From positions 1 to 43,132 of the forward strand of contig NZ_JAGDXM010000019.1 of assembly GCF_023256435.1 (NCBI RefSeq): DNA of 43,132 nt, in the 5' to 3' direction. Each line of letters opens with the position of its first letter. Position 1 is the first letter of the stretch. The notes under the pieces were generated by a model. It saw only the letters and a list, made by a program, of their open reading frames with translations, had not been told where the DNA came from and searched no databases. Positions 30,804 to 40,835 of the stretch are shown here, in pieces. The position numbers and the translations under genes are program-made. This DNA is from Thermoplasma sp. (lineage in GTDB: Archaea > Thermoplasmatota > Thermoplasmata > Thermoplasmatales > Thermoplasmataceae).

Positions 30804-31151
30804 TTGAATATCCAGATCATGACTCTTTGCGCAATGTACAATATCTCGATAGCTGGATCTCATCCCACCACAATATGCGTGGTTATGGAGAGATTTCTCG
30901 AATCGTTTAACGAGCTATATGACGTAATCGACGAGGACGATCCTGACGTGATGATGGATTTTATATCTAGATATGCCAGAACAGACGAGATAATGCCGGA
31001 CGATAAGACCGTTGGCTTTGTCGTGATAAATGCACAGAAGAAGCTTATGTCGGTTTCATTCTCAGATATAGATGAAAACATGAAGCGCATCATAAGATCC
31101 ACGGCAGAAAAATTCAAGAATAAAGGATTCAAGGTAGAAGCTGATCTCTAA
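30804..31151 (+). CDS. Uncharacterised protein (about 105-115 aa)
   Basis: Complete ORF divergent from hemB and convergent with the nuo operon; start uncertain. Confidence 0.6.
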   Translation: MNIQIMTLCAMYNISIAGSHPTTICVVMERFLESFNELYDVIDEDDPDVMMDFISRYARTDEIMPDDKTVGFVVINAQKKLMSVSFSDIDENMKRIIRSTAEKFKNKGFKVEADL

Positions 31152-31172
31152 AAAAGAATGAAAGTATCGTCA

Positions 31173-31418
31173 TCAGTACATGGTTAGATTGTATTTTTTA
31201 TCCATGTACTCATAGTCCCTGCGATTTCTAATATTCAACAGTTTCGTCAGTTCTTCCATCTTTTCTCTGTACCTGTCATCATAGATCTCTCTGCCGAGGA
31301 CGAGCCTGCCAAGGTCATCATCGTACATGACCTGTTCGCCGTATTTCTTGAGACAGTGAATGCATTCTGCGGCTTCCTCCTCATCCTCGACATGCTGAAA
31401 GCATTTCTCGAAGCTCAT
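31173..31418 (-). CDS. Uncharacterised Cys-containing protein (81 aa) at the end of the nuo operon
   Basis: MSFEKCFQHVEDEEEAAECIHCLKKYGEQV…; start overlaps the upstream stop; same strand as nuo. Confidence 0.75.
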   Translation of the reverse strand: MSFEKCFQHVEDEEEAAECIHCLKKYGEQVMYDDDLGRLVLGREIYDDRYREKMEELTKLLNIRNRRDYEYMDKKYNLTMY

Positions 31419-31768
31419 CTGTCATCACACCTCTTTCCATCATAGTACGGGAATCGTACGTTGTATCTGTCTATTGAGAAGAAGAGATAGTATGGAAAAC
31501 TCTTAAGGAAATCTGGATCAACGTAAGCTGACAGTTTCTCAAAATTCTCATCCGTATATGTTTTTAGGTCCTTCCAGCTCCGCCTTCCCCTCACGACTTC
31601 ATCAAGTAGGCTTATGAAACCATAGTACACGTCGTATCTTGAGTCGCCTGTTGTCGATTTGTAGAGCTCTATCCTCTTCTTAGCGTTGAAAATTACTTTG
31701 TATGCATCGTCAATCTCGCCCGCCAGCAGGGCGCTTCTTATAACATCCATGTTTAAATTTCCATTCAT
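31415..31768 (-). CDS. Uncharacterised protein (117 aa) in the nuo operon
   Basis: 4-nt gap after nuoN and 4-nt overlap with the next ORF, both typical of operon packing. Confidence 0.75.
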   Translation of the reverse strand: MNGNLNMDVIRSALLAGEIDDAYKVIFNAKKRIELYKSTTGDSRYDVYYGFISLLDEVVRGRRSWKDLKTYTDENFEKLSAYVDPDFLKSFPYYLFFSIDRYNVRFPYYDGKRCDDR

Positions 31769-31772
31769 CTTT

Positions 31773-33182
31773 TCACCCCACTATCTGCGATGAGATATTG
31801 ATAAGCATCGGGAATATTACGTAGAGAAGACCGAGCAGCACAACAAGAGCTGCAGATATGATGACCATTGCCTTATTCCCGATATCAGTGGAGAATTCAC
31901 CCTTTGGATCCTCCCAAAACAGGTATCTCATCACCTTCATATAATAGAAGACTGAAATGGCGCTGTTCAATATGGCTATTACAGCGAGCCACCAGAGCCC
32001 TCCATCTATGACGGAGAGGAAGAGGAAATATTTGGCCAGGAAACCTCCGGTCAGAGGTATGCCCGCCAGACTAAGCAGCAGTATGGAGAAACTCGCAGCG
32101 ACATATGGTGATTTCTTTCCAAGCCCAGCAATTGCATCGAACGTAACGTTATCCTGTTTCACCATGTTCATGGCGAGGAAAGAACCTCCCTTCATGAATA
32201 TATATACCAGAGAATAGAACATACCTGAGGCTATGGCAAGATCAACCGCCTTTGAACCGCTCCCTATTCCAACATAGGATACAACAGCAAGCACAAGTAT
32301 AAGATATCCGGCCTGAGCCACTGAAGAATATGCAAGCAGTCTCTTAACATTATTTTGTGAGAGCGCTGCCACATTGGCATAGGTCATAGTCAACACAGAA
32401 AGAACAACGAAGAAATAGTATACCGGAGCAGTGTAAGCGCTGAAACCAACCAGGAATATCTTCAGGACTATCACAAAGGCCATTATCTTTGTTCCTGTAG
32501 AGAGGAATGCTGATACATCGTTCTCAGTTCCATCGTAGGCATCGATAGCCCACTGATGCATGGGGAATATTGCAAGTTTGAATCCAAAGCCTATTAGAAG
32601 AAATAGCAGTGCAAGTAGCATCGATGGCCTGGTTGCGATTGAAATGATATTATTCGTAGATAGGACAAACGTGTGTACGGAGAAGAAATAGAATGCTACC
32701 CCCAATATTATAAAGGTGGTCGCGATGGTTCCGGTGAAGAAATACTTTACAGTTGCCTCCAGATTCCTCTGCTTACCACCGTAAGCAGACATAACATAGG
32801 TCATTATACTAACGGATTCGAATGCCACAAATGCTATTATCAGATTCCAAGTCGCAGCGACAAGTATCATACCGAGTGAAGAGAATATTAGCGCAGAGTA
32901 GAAGATCTCTGATCTTTTTCCGAGGTATTTGGCAACTGGCAGCGAGATGAAGAGGGCCGATATCAACAGAACTATGGCGAAATATTCAGAGAATTTGTTC
33001 ATTGTTATTCCGTATGCTGAAGAGTATGGGGTAAACAATATTATGATTATTGCTACCAGAAGTGTCGCAAACGTTATTCCTGCATTGACGTTCGATTTTC
33101 TGATTGGTATTCCAACGGCCAGGACCACAAAGCCCATGATCGCAAGGAATATCTCTGGATAGAAAAGATCTATAGCGTTCAT
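31773..33182 (-). CDS. nuoN: Complex I subunit N
   Basis: Antiporter-like membrane subunit; FVAFESVSIMTYVMSAYGG…EATVKYFFTG. Confidence 0.93.
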   Translation of the reverse strand: MNAIDLFYPEIFLAIMGFVVLAVGIPIRKSNVNAGITFATLLVAIIIILFTPYSSAYGITMNKFSEYFAIVLLISALFISLPVAKYLGKRSEIFYSALIFSSLGMILVAATWNLIIAFVAFESVSIMTYVMSAYGGKQRNLEATVKYFFTGTIATTFIILGVAFYFFSVHTFVLSTNNIISIATRPSMLLALLFLLIGFGFKLAIFPMHQWAIDAYDGTENDVSAFLSTGTKIMAFVIVLKIFLVGFSAYTAPVYYFFVVLSVLTMTYANVAALSQNNVKRLLAYSSVAQAGYLILVLAVVSYVGIGSGSKAVDLAIASGMFYSLVYIFMKGGSFLAMNMVKQDNVTFDAIAGLGKKSPYVAASFSILLLSLAGIPLTGGFLAKYFLFLSVIDGGLWWLAVIAILNSAISVFYYMKVMRYLFWEDPKGEFSTDIGNKAMVIISAALVVLLGLLYVIFPMLINISSQIVG

Positions 33183-34666
33183 GATACCACCTTAAACACA
33201 TTGCTGGTATAGTTAACCAGATTATGGAATATGAGATTGGGATATATTCCAAGAAGGAATATCACCAGCACGAGGAATATCAGGATCAGGAATTCTCCTG
33301 CTCTCACATCCCTTATGAATCCCAGATTCTCATTGTACGGCCCATATAATGATCTCTGAGCAGTCCAGATATGATATGATGCGGTTATTATCATACCGAA
33401 TATAACGAAGAATATATACCAGCTAATCGCCTGAAACACCCCTACAACTATTGAAAATTCTCCAATGAAGCCAGCGAAACCTGGCAATCCCAGGGACGCG
33501 AGGAATCCGATCAGAGAAAATGAAGCGAGCATGGGTGCCTCACGATATATACCTCCGAGTCCGTACACGGAGTCCGTCCTCGCGTTTCTGCTGATATAGT
33601 AAAGCGCAGAGAATACAAGGGCCATTATGAGACCATGTGCAACTATCTGGAACATTCCTCCTGAGGCTTCTATGAGTTTCACGCTATATTCAGAACCGGT
33701 CGATTCTATTATGGATGCGGCAAATGATAGCGTCACAAATCCCATTGCGGAGGCGCTTGCGAAGGCCATCATCTTCTTTATGTTTCTCTGGAACATTGCG
33801 GTAAGTGCAAAGTATATGATACTTATGATTCCAAGAGCGATCAGGAAGTAGAGAACCCAAAGAGGTATTGCCGTATACGCCTCCATCAGGATGCCGAACA
33901 GCCCATAGCCGCCCATCATTGAAATTGCACCTGCCAGAATAACGGTTGCCGGGTATGGCGCCGAATAATAGGAATCAGGAAGCCAGGAATGTATCGGGAA
34001 TGATGGCATCTTTACCAGGAATCCGAACAGGAACCCGAAGAGCACGAAGCCGAGTTCAAATGGAGGCAGAAGGTGAACTATGCTCATCAATGGCCCAATC
34101 TCAAATGTATAACTGCCTAAATATGTAAATGAATAGGAGTAAAGAGTAAATATTGAAAGCAGAATGAAGACGGATCCTATGTGCGTATAGACAAAAAATT
34201 TCAATGATATCGAATCCTTGTTGTCTCTACCATAACGCCCTATCATGAAGTAGACGGGAACGAGGACCAGCTCCCAGAATATGTAGAAGAAGAGGAAATC
34301 TCTAGAGATCAGAAGGCCTATGAGGCCCACCTCAACGAGCATCTCAAGACCAAAGAAAGCTGAACCATACTCTCTTCCGGTTATGAGTATGGATACGAGC
34401 ATAACTATGCCGGTCAGTATGAGCAGAGCATCGGTCAGACCGCTGACGCCAACTGAGAAATACAGGCCTATGCTGCTGGATATTGTAATGCTGTAGGATG
34501 AAACGAAACCACCCGTATAGGAGGAGAACCTCAGTATGGAGAATGCAGCGATCAGTATGAGCAGCACTCCTGAGAGGATCGATGCGACCTCCTTAGCATA
34601 ACGTCCAGTGAAGAAAGTTGCGATCCCGAATACTATTGAAATTATCAAAATATCAAAAGCCAACAT
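33179..34666 (-). CDS. nuoM: Complex I subunit M
   Basis: FYIFWELVLVPVYFMIGRYG; VKMPSFPIHSWLPDSYYSAPYPATVILAG; start trimmed to ATG 34666 following nuoL. Confidence 0.93.
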   Translation of the reverse strand: MLAFDILIISIVFGIATFFTGRYAKEVASILSGVLLILIAAFSILRFSSYTGGFVSSYSITISSSIGLYFSVGVSGLTDALLILTGIVMLVSILITGREYGSAFFGLEMLVEVGLIGLLISRDFLFFYIFWELVLVPVYFMIGRYGRDNKDSISLKFFVYTHIGSVFILLSIFTLYSYSFTYLGSYTFEIGPLMSIVHLLPPFELGFVLFGFLFGFLVKMPSFPIHSWLPDSYYSAPYPATVILAGAISMMGGYGLFGILMEAYTAIPLWVLYFLIALGIISIIYFALTAMFQRNIKKMMAFASASAMGFVTLSFAASIIESTGSEYSVKLIEASGGMFQIVAHGLIMALVFSALYYISRNARTDSVYGLGGIYREAPMLASFSLIGFLASLGLPGFAGFIGEFSIVVGVFQAISWYIFFVIFGMIITASYHIWTAQRSLYGPYNENLGFIRDVRAGEFLILIFLVLVIFLLGIYPNLIFHNLVNYTSNVFKVVS

Positions 34667-34667
34667 T

Positions 34668-36578
34668 TTACACCAGCTCCACGATTTCAATAACGATGAA
34701 AATAACAATCGCAGCTATTATGAGCACCGCAACATAGTTCTCAAAAACACCAGACTGCAACCTTCTGAAATACGATCCAGTTGAAACAGTGTCTGATCCA
34801 AACCTGTTAACTGAATTGTTGTACGCATTTTCGAAGCCGCTGAAGGCTGCGGATAGAGGCAATATGACACGCTCTGATATGATCCTGGTATAGAGAACGT
34901 CCATGTAGAATTTGTTCTTAACAAGCTTATAATACCAGGTTCTTGAAATGTCCCATGTCTTCCACTTCTCGAATCCGTATATGTAAAGATCCACGAAAAA
35001 GCCTATCGCTAGCAATATAATAGGAAGCGTAGTTATGTAAACTGGTGCCGTGGGTACGGATACTGTATAATGAGCGATGTCCAGCGTGGGCTTAACGAAG
35101 CTGTAGAACGGGGCCTGCCATACACCCAGTATCAACGCAAATATGGATAACACGATGAGGGGCAACAGCGCGATCACAGGCGGATCCTTTGCCCTTTCAG
35201 CCAGCGTTGATCTGGGCTTGCCTGTAGCGACCAGGAAGAACATCCTGAACGTATAAAGCGTCGTCAACAGCGATCCTGTTATCAGAAATAGAAACGGCAG
35301 GAAACCTGAGAAAGAAGGCGATGATGTGAAGTAGTTGTAAGATGCAAATATTATTGGATCCTTGGAGAAATATCCGGCTGTTCCTGGGAAGGCCACCAAC
35401 GCCAGAGATCCTATGAAGAACAGTGTGGTAGTTATGGGCATTCTCTTCCATAGTCCGCCCATCTGCTTGGCATCCCTCAGATCCATCATAGCAACTAAGA
35501 ATGCACCTGCACTCATGAAGAGCAATGCCTTGAAGATTGCATGGGACACCAGGTGAAACATACCGAGCGAAACGGCAACTCCACCTATTATGGGCGCGAG
35601 GCCTATAGCTGCCAGCATGTATCCAAGCTGGCTTATGGTGGAATAAGCAAGTATTCTTTTAACATCGTTGACAACCAGACCAACTATACCTGCGTACAGC
35701 GCCGTAAACGAACCAACAATGGCCACAGCATACATGGCAAATGGAGCCGCGTACAGGAAAACCTGGAACAGCCTTGCAACCAGATAAACACCGGCGGTGA
35801 CCATCGTGGCTGCATGGATGAGCGCTGAAACGGTAGTAGGGCCTTCCATTGCATCCGGTATCCAGACATGCAACGGAAACTGCGCTGATTTTCCTATTGC
35901 AGCACCAAGAATAAATATCGCTATTATTCCAAGCCTTACCTTGCCTATGGCTACGGCTATGGAGCTAGCATTGCTTATGAGGTATGGTATACTAAGAGGA
36001 TCCTTTGTAACGTTGATCAGCGAATAGTAGAGGATAGACATCCCTATTATGAATGAAAGATCGCCAACTCTTGTCACTATGAATGCCTTTTTGGCCGCTG
36101 CGGTAGCATTTGGTTTGAAGAACCAGAAACCGATCAGCAAGTATGAACAGAGACCAACGAGCTCCCAGAACAGAAAGAGAAGCACAAGATTGGACGAAAT
36201 AACCAATCCTAGCATACCTGCTGTGAACAGTGCAGTTTCAGCGAAATATACATGCTTGTTTGGATCGTCCTTCATGTAGTATATTGCAAAGAGATGTATC
36301 ATCAGCGAGACGAAGGAAACCATTATCGCCATGACAATTGCGAGGTTATCGATGTAGATCCCGAAATCTATGTTGTAGAACCAGGTATAGTGATTATAAA
36401 TTGGATGTTTTATAACCGTGAAATACGTGATTACCGAAAATACAAATGCCAGAAAGATGAAGAACGAAGCTACCGCTCCAGACCATTTTCTGTAATACTT
36501 CCCGATTATAAGAGTCAGCAGAAATCCAATGAGAGGCGAAATGAATATCATCCAGCCATATACATACATATTTACCAC
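34668..36578 (-). CDS. nuoL: Complex I subunit L
   Basis: FLFWELVGLCSYLLIGFWFFKPNATAAAKKAFIVTRVGD; SAQFPLHVWIPDAMEGPTTVSALIHAATMVTAG. Confidence 0.95.
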   Translation of the reverse strand: MVNMYVYGWMIFISPLIGFLLTLIIGKYYRKWSGAVASFFIFLAFVFSVITYFTVIKHPIYNHYTWFYNIDFGIYIDNLAIVMAIMVSFVSLMIHLFAIYYMKDDPNKHVYFAETALFTAGMLGLVISSNLVLLFLFWELVGLCSYLLIGFWFFKPNATAAAKKAFIVTRVGDLSFIIGMSILYYSLINVTKDPLSIPYLISNASSIAVAIGKVRLGIIAIFILGAAIGKSAQFPLHVWIPDAMEGPTTVSALIHAATMVTAGVYLVARLFQVFLYAAPFAMYAVAIVGSFTALYAGIVGLVVNDVKRILAYSTISQLGYMLAAIGLAPIIGGVAVSLGMFHLVSHAIFKALLFMSAGAFLVAMMDLRDAKQMGGLWKRMPITTTLFFIGSLALVAFPGTAGYFSKDPIIFASYNYFTSSPSFSGFLPFLFLITGSLLTTLYTFRMFFLVATGKPRSTLAERAKDPPVIALLPLIVLSIFALILGVWQAPFYSFVKPTLDIAHYTVSVPTAPVYITTLPIILLAIGFFVDLYIYGFEKWKTWDISRTWYYKLVKNKFYMDVLYTRIISERVILPLSAAFSGFENAYNNSVNRFGSDTVSTGSYFRRLQSGVFENYVAVLIIAAIVIFIVIEIVELV

Positions 36579-36886
36579 CTTATCTCCCTGAGCAGTGATA
36601 TATCTATCTTTCCGAATCTGTGATACACTGCTATCAGAAGCCCGAGACCTACAGCAGACTCAATCACACCTATGGCGATCGCAAAAAGAGCAAAGACGTA
36701 TGGGGATATCGTTCCAGAGCCGGCATAGAAATAAGATCCTATACCTATAAGATTGAGAATGGCCGAATTTATCATTATCTCGATCGAGATCAGCATCTTG
36801 ATTCCAACTCTTGATGTGATAACGCCATAGAGACCGATAGCGAAGAGCAGTATTGCAACAAAGCTTATGGCTGAAACAAACATCAT
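36572..36886 (-). CDS. nuoK: Complex I subunit K
   Basis: LFAIGLYGVITSRVGIKMLISIEIMINSAILNLI…AIGVIESAVGLGLLIAVYHRFG. Confidence 0.93.
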   Translation of the reverse strand: MMFVSAISFVAILLFAIGLYGVITSRVGIKMLISIEIMINSAILNLIGIGSYFYAGSGTISPYVFALFAIAIGVIESAVGLGLLIAVYHRFGKIDISLLREIRW

Positions 36887-37101
36887 TCATCACCCCTTGC
36901 AACGTATATTATACCCAGTATGGCGCCAACTATAACGACAGATATCAGCTCAAATGGTACAACATATTGGTTAAACAGATCGTAGCCATAGAATGTTATA
37001 TTCTGTGAAACCGGGATAAACGCGCCTGACATCATCAATACAGGCACTATCACCGCAATGAAGAAGAGAATAACAGATACAAGAGCAAGATACTTATTCA
37101 A
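36883..37101 (-). CDS. nuoJ: Complex I subunit J, C-terminal half (split NuoJ)
   Basis: 72 aa with two hydrophobic segments between nuoJ N-terminal half and nuoK. Confidence 0.75.
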   Translation of the reverse strand: MNKYLALVSVILFFIAVIVPVLMMSGAFIPVSQNITFYGYDLFNQYVVPFELISVVIVGAILGIIYVARGDE

Positions 37102-37342
37102 TTTCCTTACCTCCGGTCAACATCACAGTGAATGCGAGTATAGTTACAACAGCACCAATATACACCAGCACTTCCACAGCAGCTATGAATGAAGCACCCA
37201 TGAATAAAAATTCAGCAGAAAGGATAACCAGAAATAGGAAAAGGTAGATGACGGAATGTATTAAATTCCTCTCTCGTACTGACATAACCGAGAAGGCGAT
37301 TAATAATATGGCTATCAGCGAGAATATAAGTGTATATATCAT
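37094..37342 (-). CDS. nuoJ: Complex I subunit J, N-terminal half (split NuoJ)
   Basis: VRERNLIHSVIYLFLFLVILSAEFLFMGASFIAAVEVLVYIGAVVTILAFTVML. Confidence 0.88.
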   Translation of the reverse strand: MIYTLIFSLIAILLIAFSVMSVRERNLIHSVIYLFLFLVILSAEFLFMGASFIAAVEVLVYIGAVVTILAFTVMLTGGKEIE

Positions 37343-37770
37343 TTCTTCACCTCGCTCTCAGTCTTCTGCAGTTCCTCTGGGCTGTAGAAGAAATTGTTCC
37401 TCGTTCTTGCAGTTTCCAGCTCATGGGTGAGGTATATGGCCTCAGTTGGGCAGATCTCCTCACAATTGCGGCATACAGTACAGGTTCCGAAGTTCACCTG
37501 AGGGTACAGATTTCTCTTATTGTGCGGGTTGTTTCTCTCCACCACTATCATTCTTATTGATAGATTTGGGCATACCTGTTCACATAGTGTGCATCCGACA
37601 CAGTCATCCATGCTCAAGAAAATCCTGAACTTGAATCTAGCCGGCGTGTAGGCCTTTTCCTCAGGATACTGCACCGTTATAGGCTTCTTGAAGAGATGCT
37701 TGAACACCGTATACATACCCTGAAGTGAACCTATCAGCGGTATTCTCTTTGGTTCCTTTACCTCTATCAT
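37339..37770 (-). CDS. nuoI: Complex I subunit I (2x[4Fe-4S])
   Basis: CVGCTLCEQVCPNLSI and CTVCRNCEEICPTEAI. Confidence 0.95.
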   Translation of the reverse strand: MIEVKEPKRIPLIGSLQGMYTVFKHLFKKPITVQYPEEKAYTPARFKFRIFLSMDDCVGCTLCEQVCPNLSIRMIVVERNNPHNKRNLYPQVNFGTCTVCRNCEEICPTEAIYLTHELETARTRNNFFYSPEELQKTESEVKK

Positions 37771-38807
37771 GAGATCACCCCCAAAGTCAAAAATCCTGCC
37801 CAGATAAGATTGATAATAGATATGGGCAGAAGTATCTTCCAGCCGAAATTGATGAATCTATCTACCCTTATCCTGGGCATTGAAAGCCATATCAGGAACG
37901 ATATGAGTACCAGAATGAGGCCTTTTATGAGCAGGTACACAAAACCTGCGTACGATGAGTATGGACCGTTGAAGCCGCCTAGATAGAGGAGAGAGACAAC
38001 AAGCGAACCCAGGAATATGCTACCGAACATACCCATGTAAAATAATCCAAATCTCATTCCAGAGTATTCAGTTGAATAACCTGACACGATTTCGCTATCG
38101 CTTTCCGCCAGATCAAATGGCGTATAGGAAGATCTGGCTATCATAGCTACCATAAACACGAAGAGGCCCAGCGGCTGCAGTATCCCGAAGGGAATGAACT
38201 GTGTTGAGACAAGGGTCTCAAAATTTAACGGTGTTCTGCTGAGGGCAGAATCCATCATGACGAGCGCAACCGCGCTTATCATCATGGGTACCTCGAAAGA
38301 GACATCCTTCGCAATGCCCCTGAAGGCGCCTATTACAGCATATTTGTTGTGGGAGCTTATTCCAGCCAATACCTCACCTATGGGCATCATGGCGATGGCT
38401 CCAAAGAATAGAATCAGCGATACGTTGGAATGAGTTATCGTCAGAGAACCTATCCAGTAGAAGCTGCCATATGGTATGAGAACGAAACCGACTACAAGGC
38501 CAATAAACACAATATACGGAGCTGCCTTGTAGGCAAAATCATCCCTGAGCTTTGGTATGATCGACTCCTTGCCGACCAGCTTCAGGGCGTCGGCTATAAG
38601 CTGCAACAGACCAAATTTACCTACTCTGTTAGGGCCAATCCTGAGCTGAAGCCTAGCCATGTATTTCCTGAAGATGTATATCATAGCTATGAGAGCTATG
38701 ACCACAAATATTAGGAAGAATATGGTCTCGAATATATAGGCAAGAAAGTAGGATGCGTAATGACCAGTTATCTGGAAAAAGAGCTGCAATCTTGTAAGTA
38801 TATTCAT
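37767..38807 (-). CDS. nuoH: Complex I subunit H
   Basis: RLQLRIGPNRVGKFGLLQLIADALKLVGKE; FDLAESDSEIVSGYSTEYSGMRFGLFYM. Confidence 0.95.
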   Translation of the reverse strand: MNILTRLQLFFQITGHYASYFLAYIFETIFFLIFVVIALIAMIYIFRKYMARLQLRIGPNRVGKFGLLQLIADALKLVGKESIIPKLRDDFAYKAAPYIVFIGLVVGFVLIPYGSFYWIGSLTITHSNVSLILFFGAIAMMPIGEVLAGISSHNKYAVIGAFRGIAKDVSFEVPMMISAVALVMMDSALSRTPLNFETLVSTQFIPFGILQPLGLFVFMVAMIARSSYTPFDLAESDSEIVSGYSTEYSGMRFGLFYMGMFGSIFLGSLVVSLLYLGGFNGPYSSYAGFVYLLIKGLILVLISFLIWLSMPRIRVDRFINFGWKILLPISIINLIWAGFLTLGVIS

Positions 38808-39913
38808 CTGTCCACCTCACCAAAAACAAGATCGATTGAGCCACCTATGGAAATTAGATCAGCTATCATCTGATCCTTTGCCAAAGCCGGCAAAACTGAG
38901 AGATTTTTGAATGTGGGGCTTCTTACCCTCACACGATATGGCCTGAGAGAGCCATCACCTATCAGATATACTCCAAATTCACCCTTAGGAGATTCTGTCC
39001 TGGCATACACCTCTCCCTGACCACGGAGCCTTATCATGAGCGGCTTTTTGGCTTTCTGATTGAAGTATGGACCCGCAGGAAGCTTCTGGACTGTCTGATC
39101 GATTATCTTGATAGACTGTCTCATTTCCTCAACCCTGACAAGGAATCTTGCAAGGTTGTCTCCCTTGAATGATACTGGGATATCGAAATTTACCTTATCG
39201 TATACAAGATATGGCTGAGCCTTCCTTACATCATATTCCACTCCGGAGGCCCTGAGCATTGGCCCTGTTACACCATAATCGATTGCCATCTCCTTGCTCA
39301 ACACGCCTATGCCCTTAGTCCTAGATATGAAAACATCGTTTTTCACGAAAAGACTCTCTATCTTATTCAACTCCTTTGGAAATTCCTTTATAAAGGTCCT
39401 TATGTGATCAAGCGCTTCATCAGTTACATCCTGGTATACACCGCCTATGCTCATATAATTGAGCTGCTGCCTCGATCCTGAAACTTCAGTAAATATCTTA
39501 AGGATCTTTTCTCTTTCCTTGAAGCAGTAGAAGAAGGGAGTGAGCATTCCAAGATCAAGACCAAAAGCGCCCAGCCACACCAGATGGCTGGCGATCCTGT
39601 TGAGCTCTGCCATCATGACACGGATCCACTGAGCTCTCTCGGGAACCTCTATATCCAAAAGCTTTTCGGCTGCTTCAAGGTAGCCTACCTCCATGTTCAT
39701 CGCTGCGACATAATCCATCCTGTCGAAATATATCATATTATCGCAATAAAACTGAAGTTCCCCTATCTTTTCGGCATTTCTGTGAAGATAGCCTATGATT
39801 GGCTCCACTTCTTTCACTATCTCTCCATCGAGCTTAACCCTCAATCTGAGCACGCCGTGCATTGAAGGGTGCTGAGGGCCAAAGTTAACCTCAGTCCACT
39901 CAGCCATCACCAA
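38804..39913 (-). CDS. nuoD: Complex I subunit D
   Basis: FGPQHPSMHGVLRLRVKLDGE; IGYLHRNAEKI; NRIASHLVWLG; ESPKGEFGVYLIGDGSLRPYRVRVRSPTF. Confidence 0.95.
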   Translation of the reverse strand: MVMAEWTEVNFGPQHPSMHGVLRLRVKLDGEIVKEVEPIIGYLHRNAEKIGELQFYCDNMIYFDRMDYVAAMNMEVGYLEAAEKLLDIEVPERAQWIRVMMAELNRIASHLVWLGAFGLDLGMLTPFFYCFKEREKILKIFTEVSGSRQQLNYMSIGGVYQDVTDEALDHIRTFIKEFPKELNKIESLFVKNDVFISRTKGIGVLSKEMAIDYGVTGPMLRASGVEYDVRKAQPYLVYDKVNFDIPVSFKGDNLARFLVRVEEMRQSIKIIDQTVQKLPAGPYFNQKAKKPLMIRLRGQGEVYARTESPKGEFGVYLIGDGSLRPYRVRVRSPTFKNLSVLPALAKDQMIADLISIGGSIDLVFGEVDR

Positions 39914-40362
39914 CCACCCTCCGGATCAAATGTAACGTAGTCATTGCCCTCTTCATCCATATTAACATACTGAGCTTTGCTCAGGTCGTAGTTCTTCCTC
40001 AGAGGATGACCGACCCAACCCTCTGGCAGGAAGAGCCTCTTCAGGTTAGGATGACCGTCAAATATCACGCCAACCAGATCGTATTCTTCCCTCTCATCCC
40101 AGTTGGCTGCATTCCAGAGGGAAGTGAGACTTGGAACATGGTTATCTCTGGTTTCAGTCTTCACTATGATGTATTCGTTCTTCTGCATATTATAGACATG
40201 GTATACAACCTCAATGCGATCGATGTAGTCCACCGCGGTGGTAAGCGAAAGGTTGTATCCCTGCGACTTGAGTTCCTTCATGAGTTCGATAAGGTTTTCC
40301 TTTGCTACCCTGATCACCTTTCTGCCATCTTTCGTCTTTTCCTCCGCTAGAATGTCCACCAT
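39907..40362 (-). CDS. nuoC: Complex I subunit C
   Basis: SLTSLWNAANWDEREEYDLVGVIFDGHPNLKRLFLPEGWVGHPLRKNY. Confidence 0.95.
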   Translation of the reverse strand: MVDILAEEKTKDGRKVIRVAKENLIELMKELKSQGYNLSLTTAVDYIDRIEVVYHVYNMQKNEYIIVKTETRDNHVPSLTSLWNAANWDEREEYDLVGVIFDGHPNLKRLFLPEGWVGHPLRKNYDLSKAQYVNMDEEGNDYVTFDPEGGW

Positions 40363-40835
40363 TATCTATCAGCCTCCCCCCTTATCTTCTTCTGCAACAG
40401 GATAATTCCATTGGTTAGCGCTTCCGGCGTGGGCGGGCATCCAGGTATATAAACATCAACCGGAACAACGCGATCCACGCCGAGAACAACAGAATAACCC
40501 TGATTATATGGGCCGCCCTGTATTACGCAAACGCCCTGTGCAATCACGTATTTAGGGTACGGCATCTCATCGTATATCCTTCTAACCCTCGGCGCCATCT
40601 TCTTCGTAACAGTACCGGAAACGATCATAAGATCCGATTGTCTGGGAGAATTTCTGAAGATCTCACTGCCGAACCTAGATATATCCATATCTGAAGCCTG
40701 TATCGCCATCATCTCTATGGCGCAGCAGGCCAATCCGAAGGTGAGTGGCCACAGCGAGTTGCTTCTGGCCCATTCAAGTGCCTGATCAAGCGTGGTAGTG
40801 ACCACGCCAACCTCTCCAGTCTTTATTTCAACCAC
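40362..40835 (-). CDS. nuoB: Complex I subunit B
   Basis: [44 protein letters not shown]…[31 protein letters not shown]. Confidence 0.96.
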   Translation of the reverse strand: MVEIKTGEVGVVTTTLDQALEWARSNSLWPLTFGLACCAIEMMAIQASDMDISRFGSEIFRNSPRQSDLMIVSGTVTKKMAPRVRRIYDEMPYPKYVIAQGVCVIQGGPYNQGYSVVLGVDRVVPVDVYIPGCPPTPEALTNGIILLQKKIRGEADR

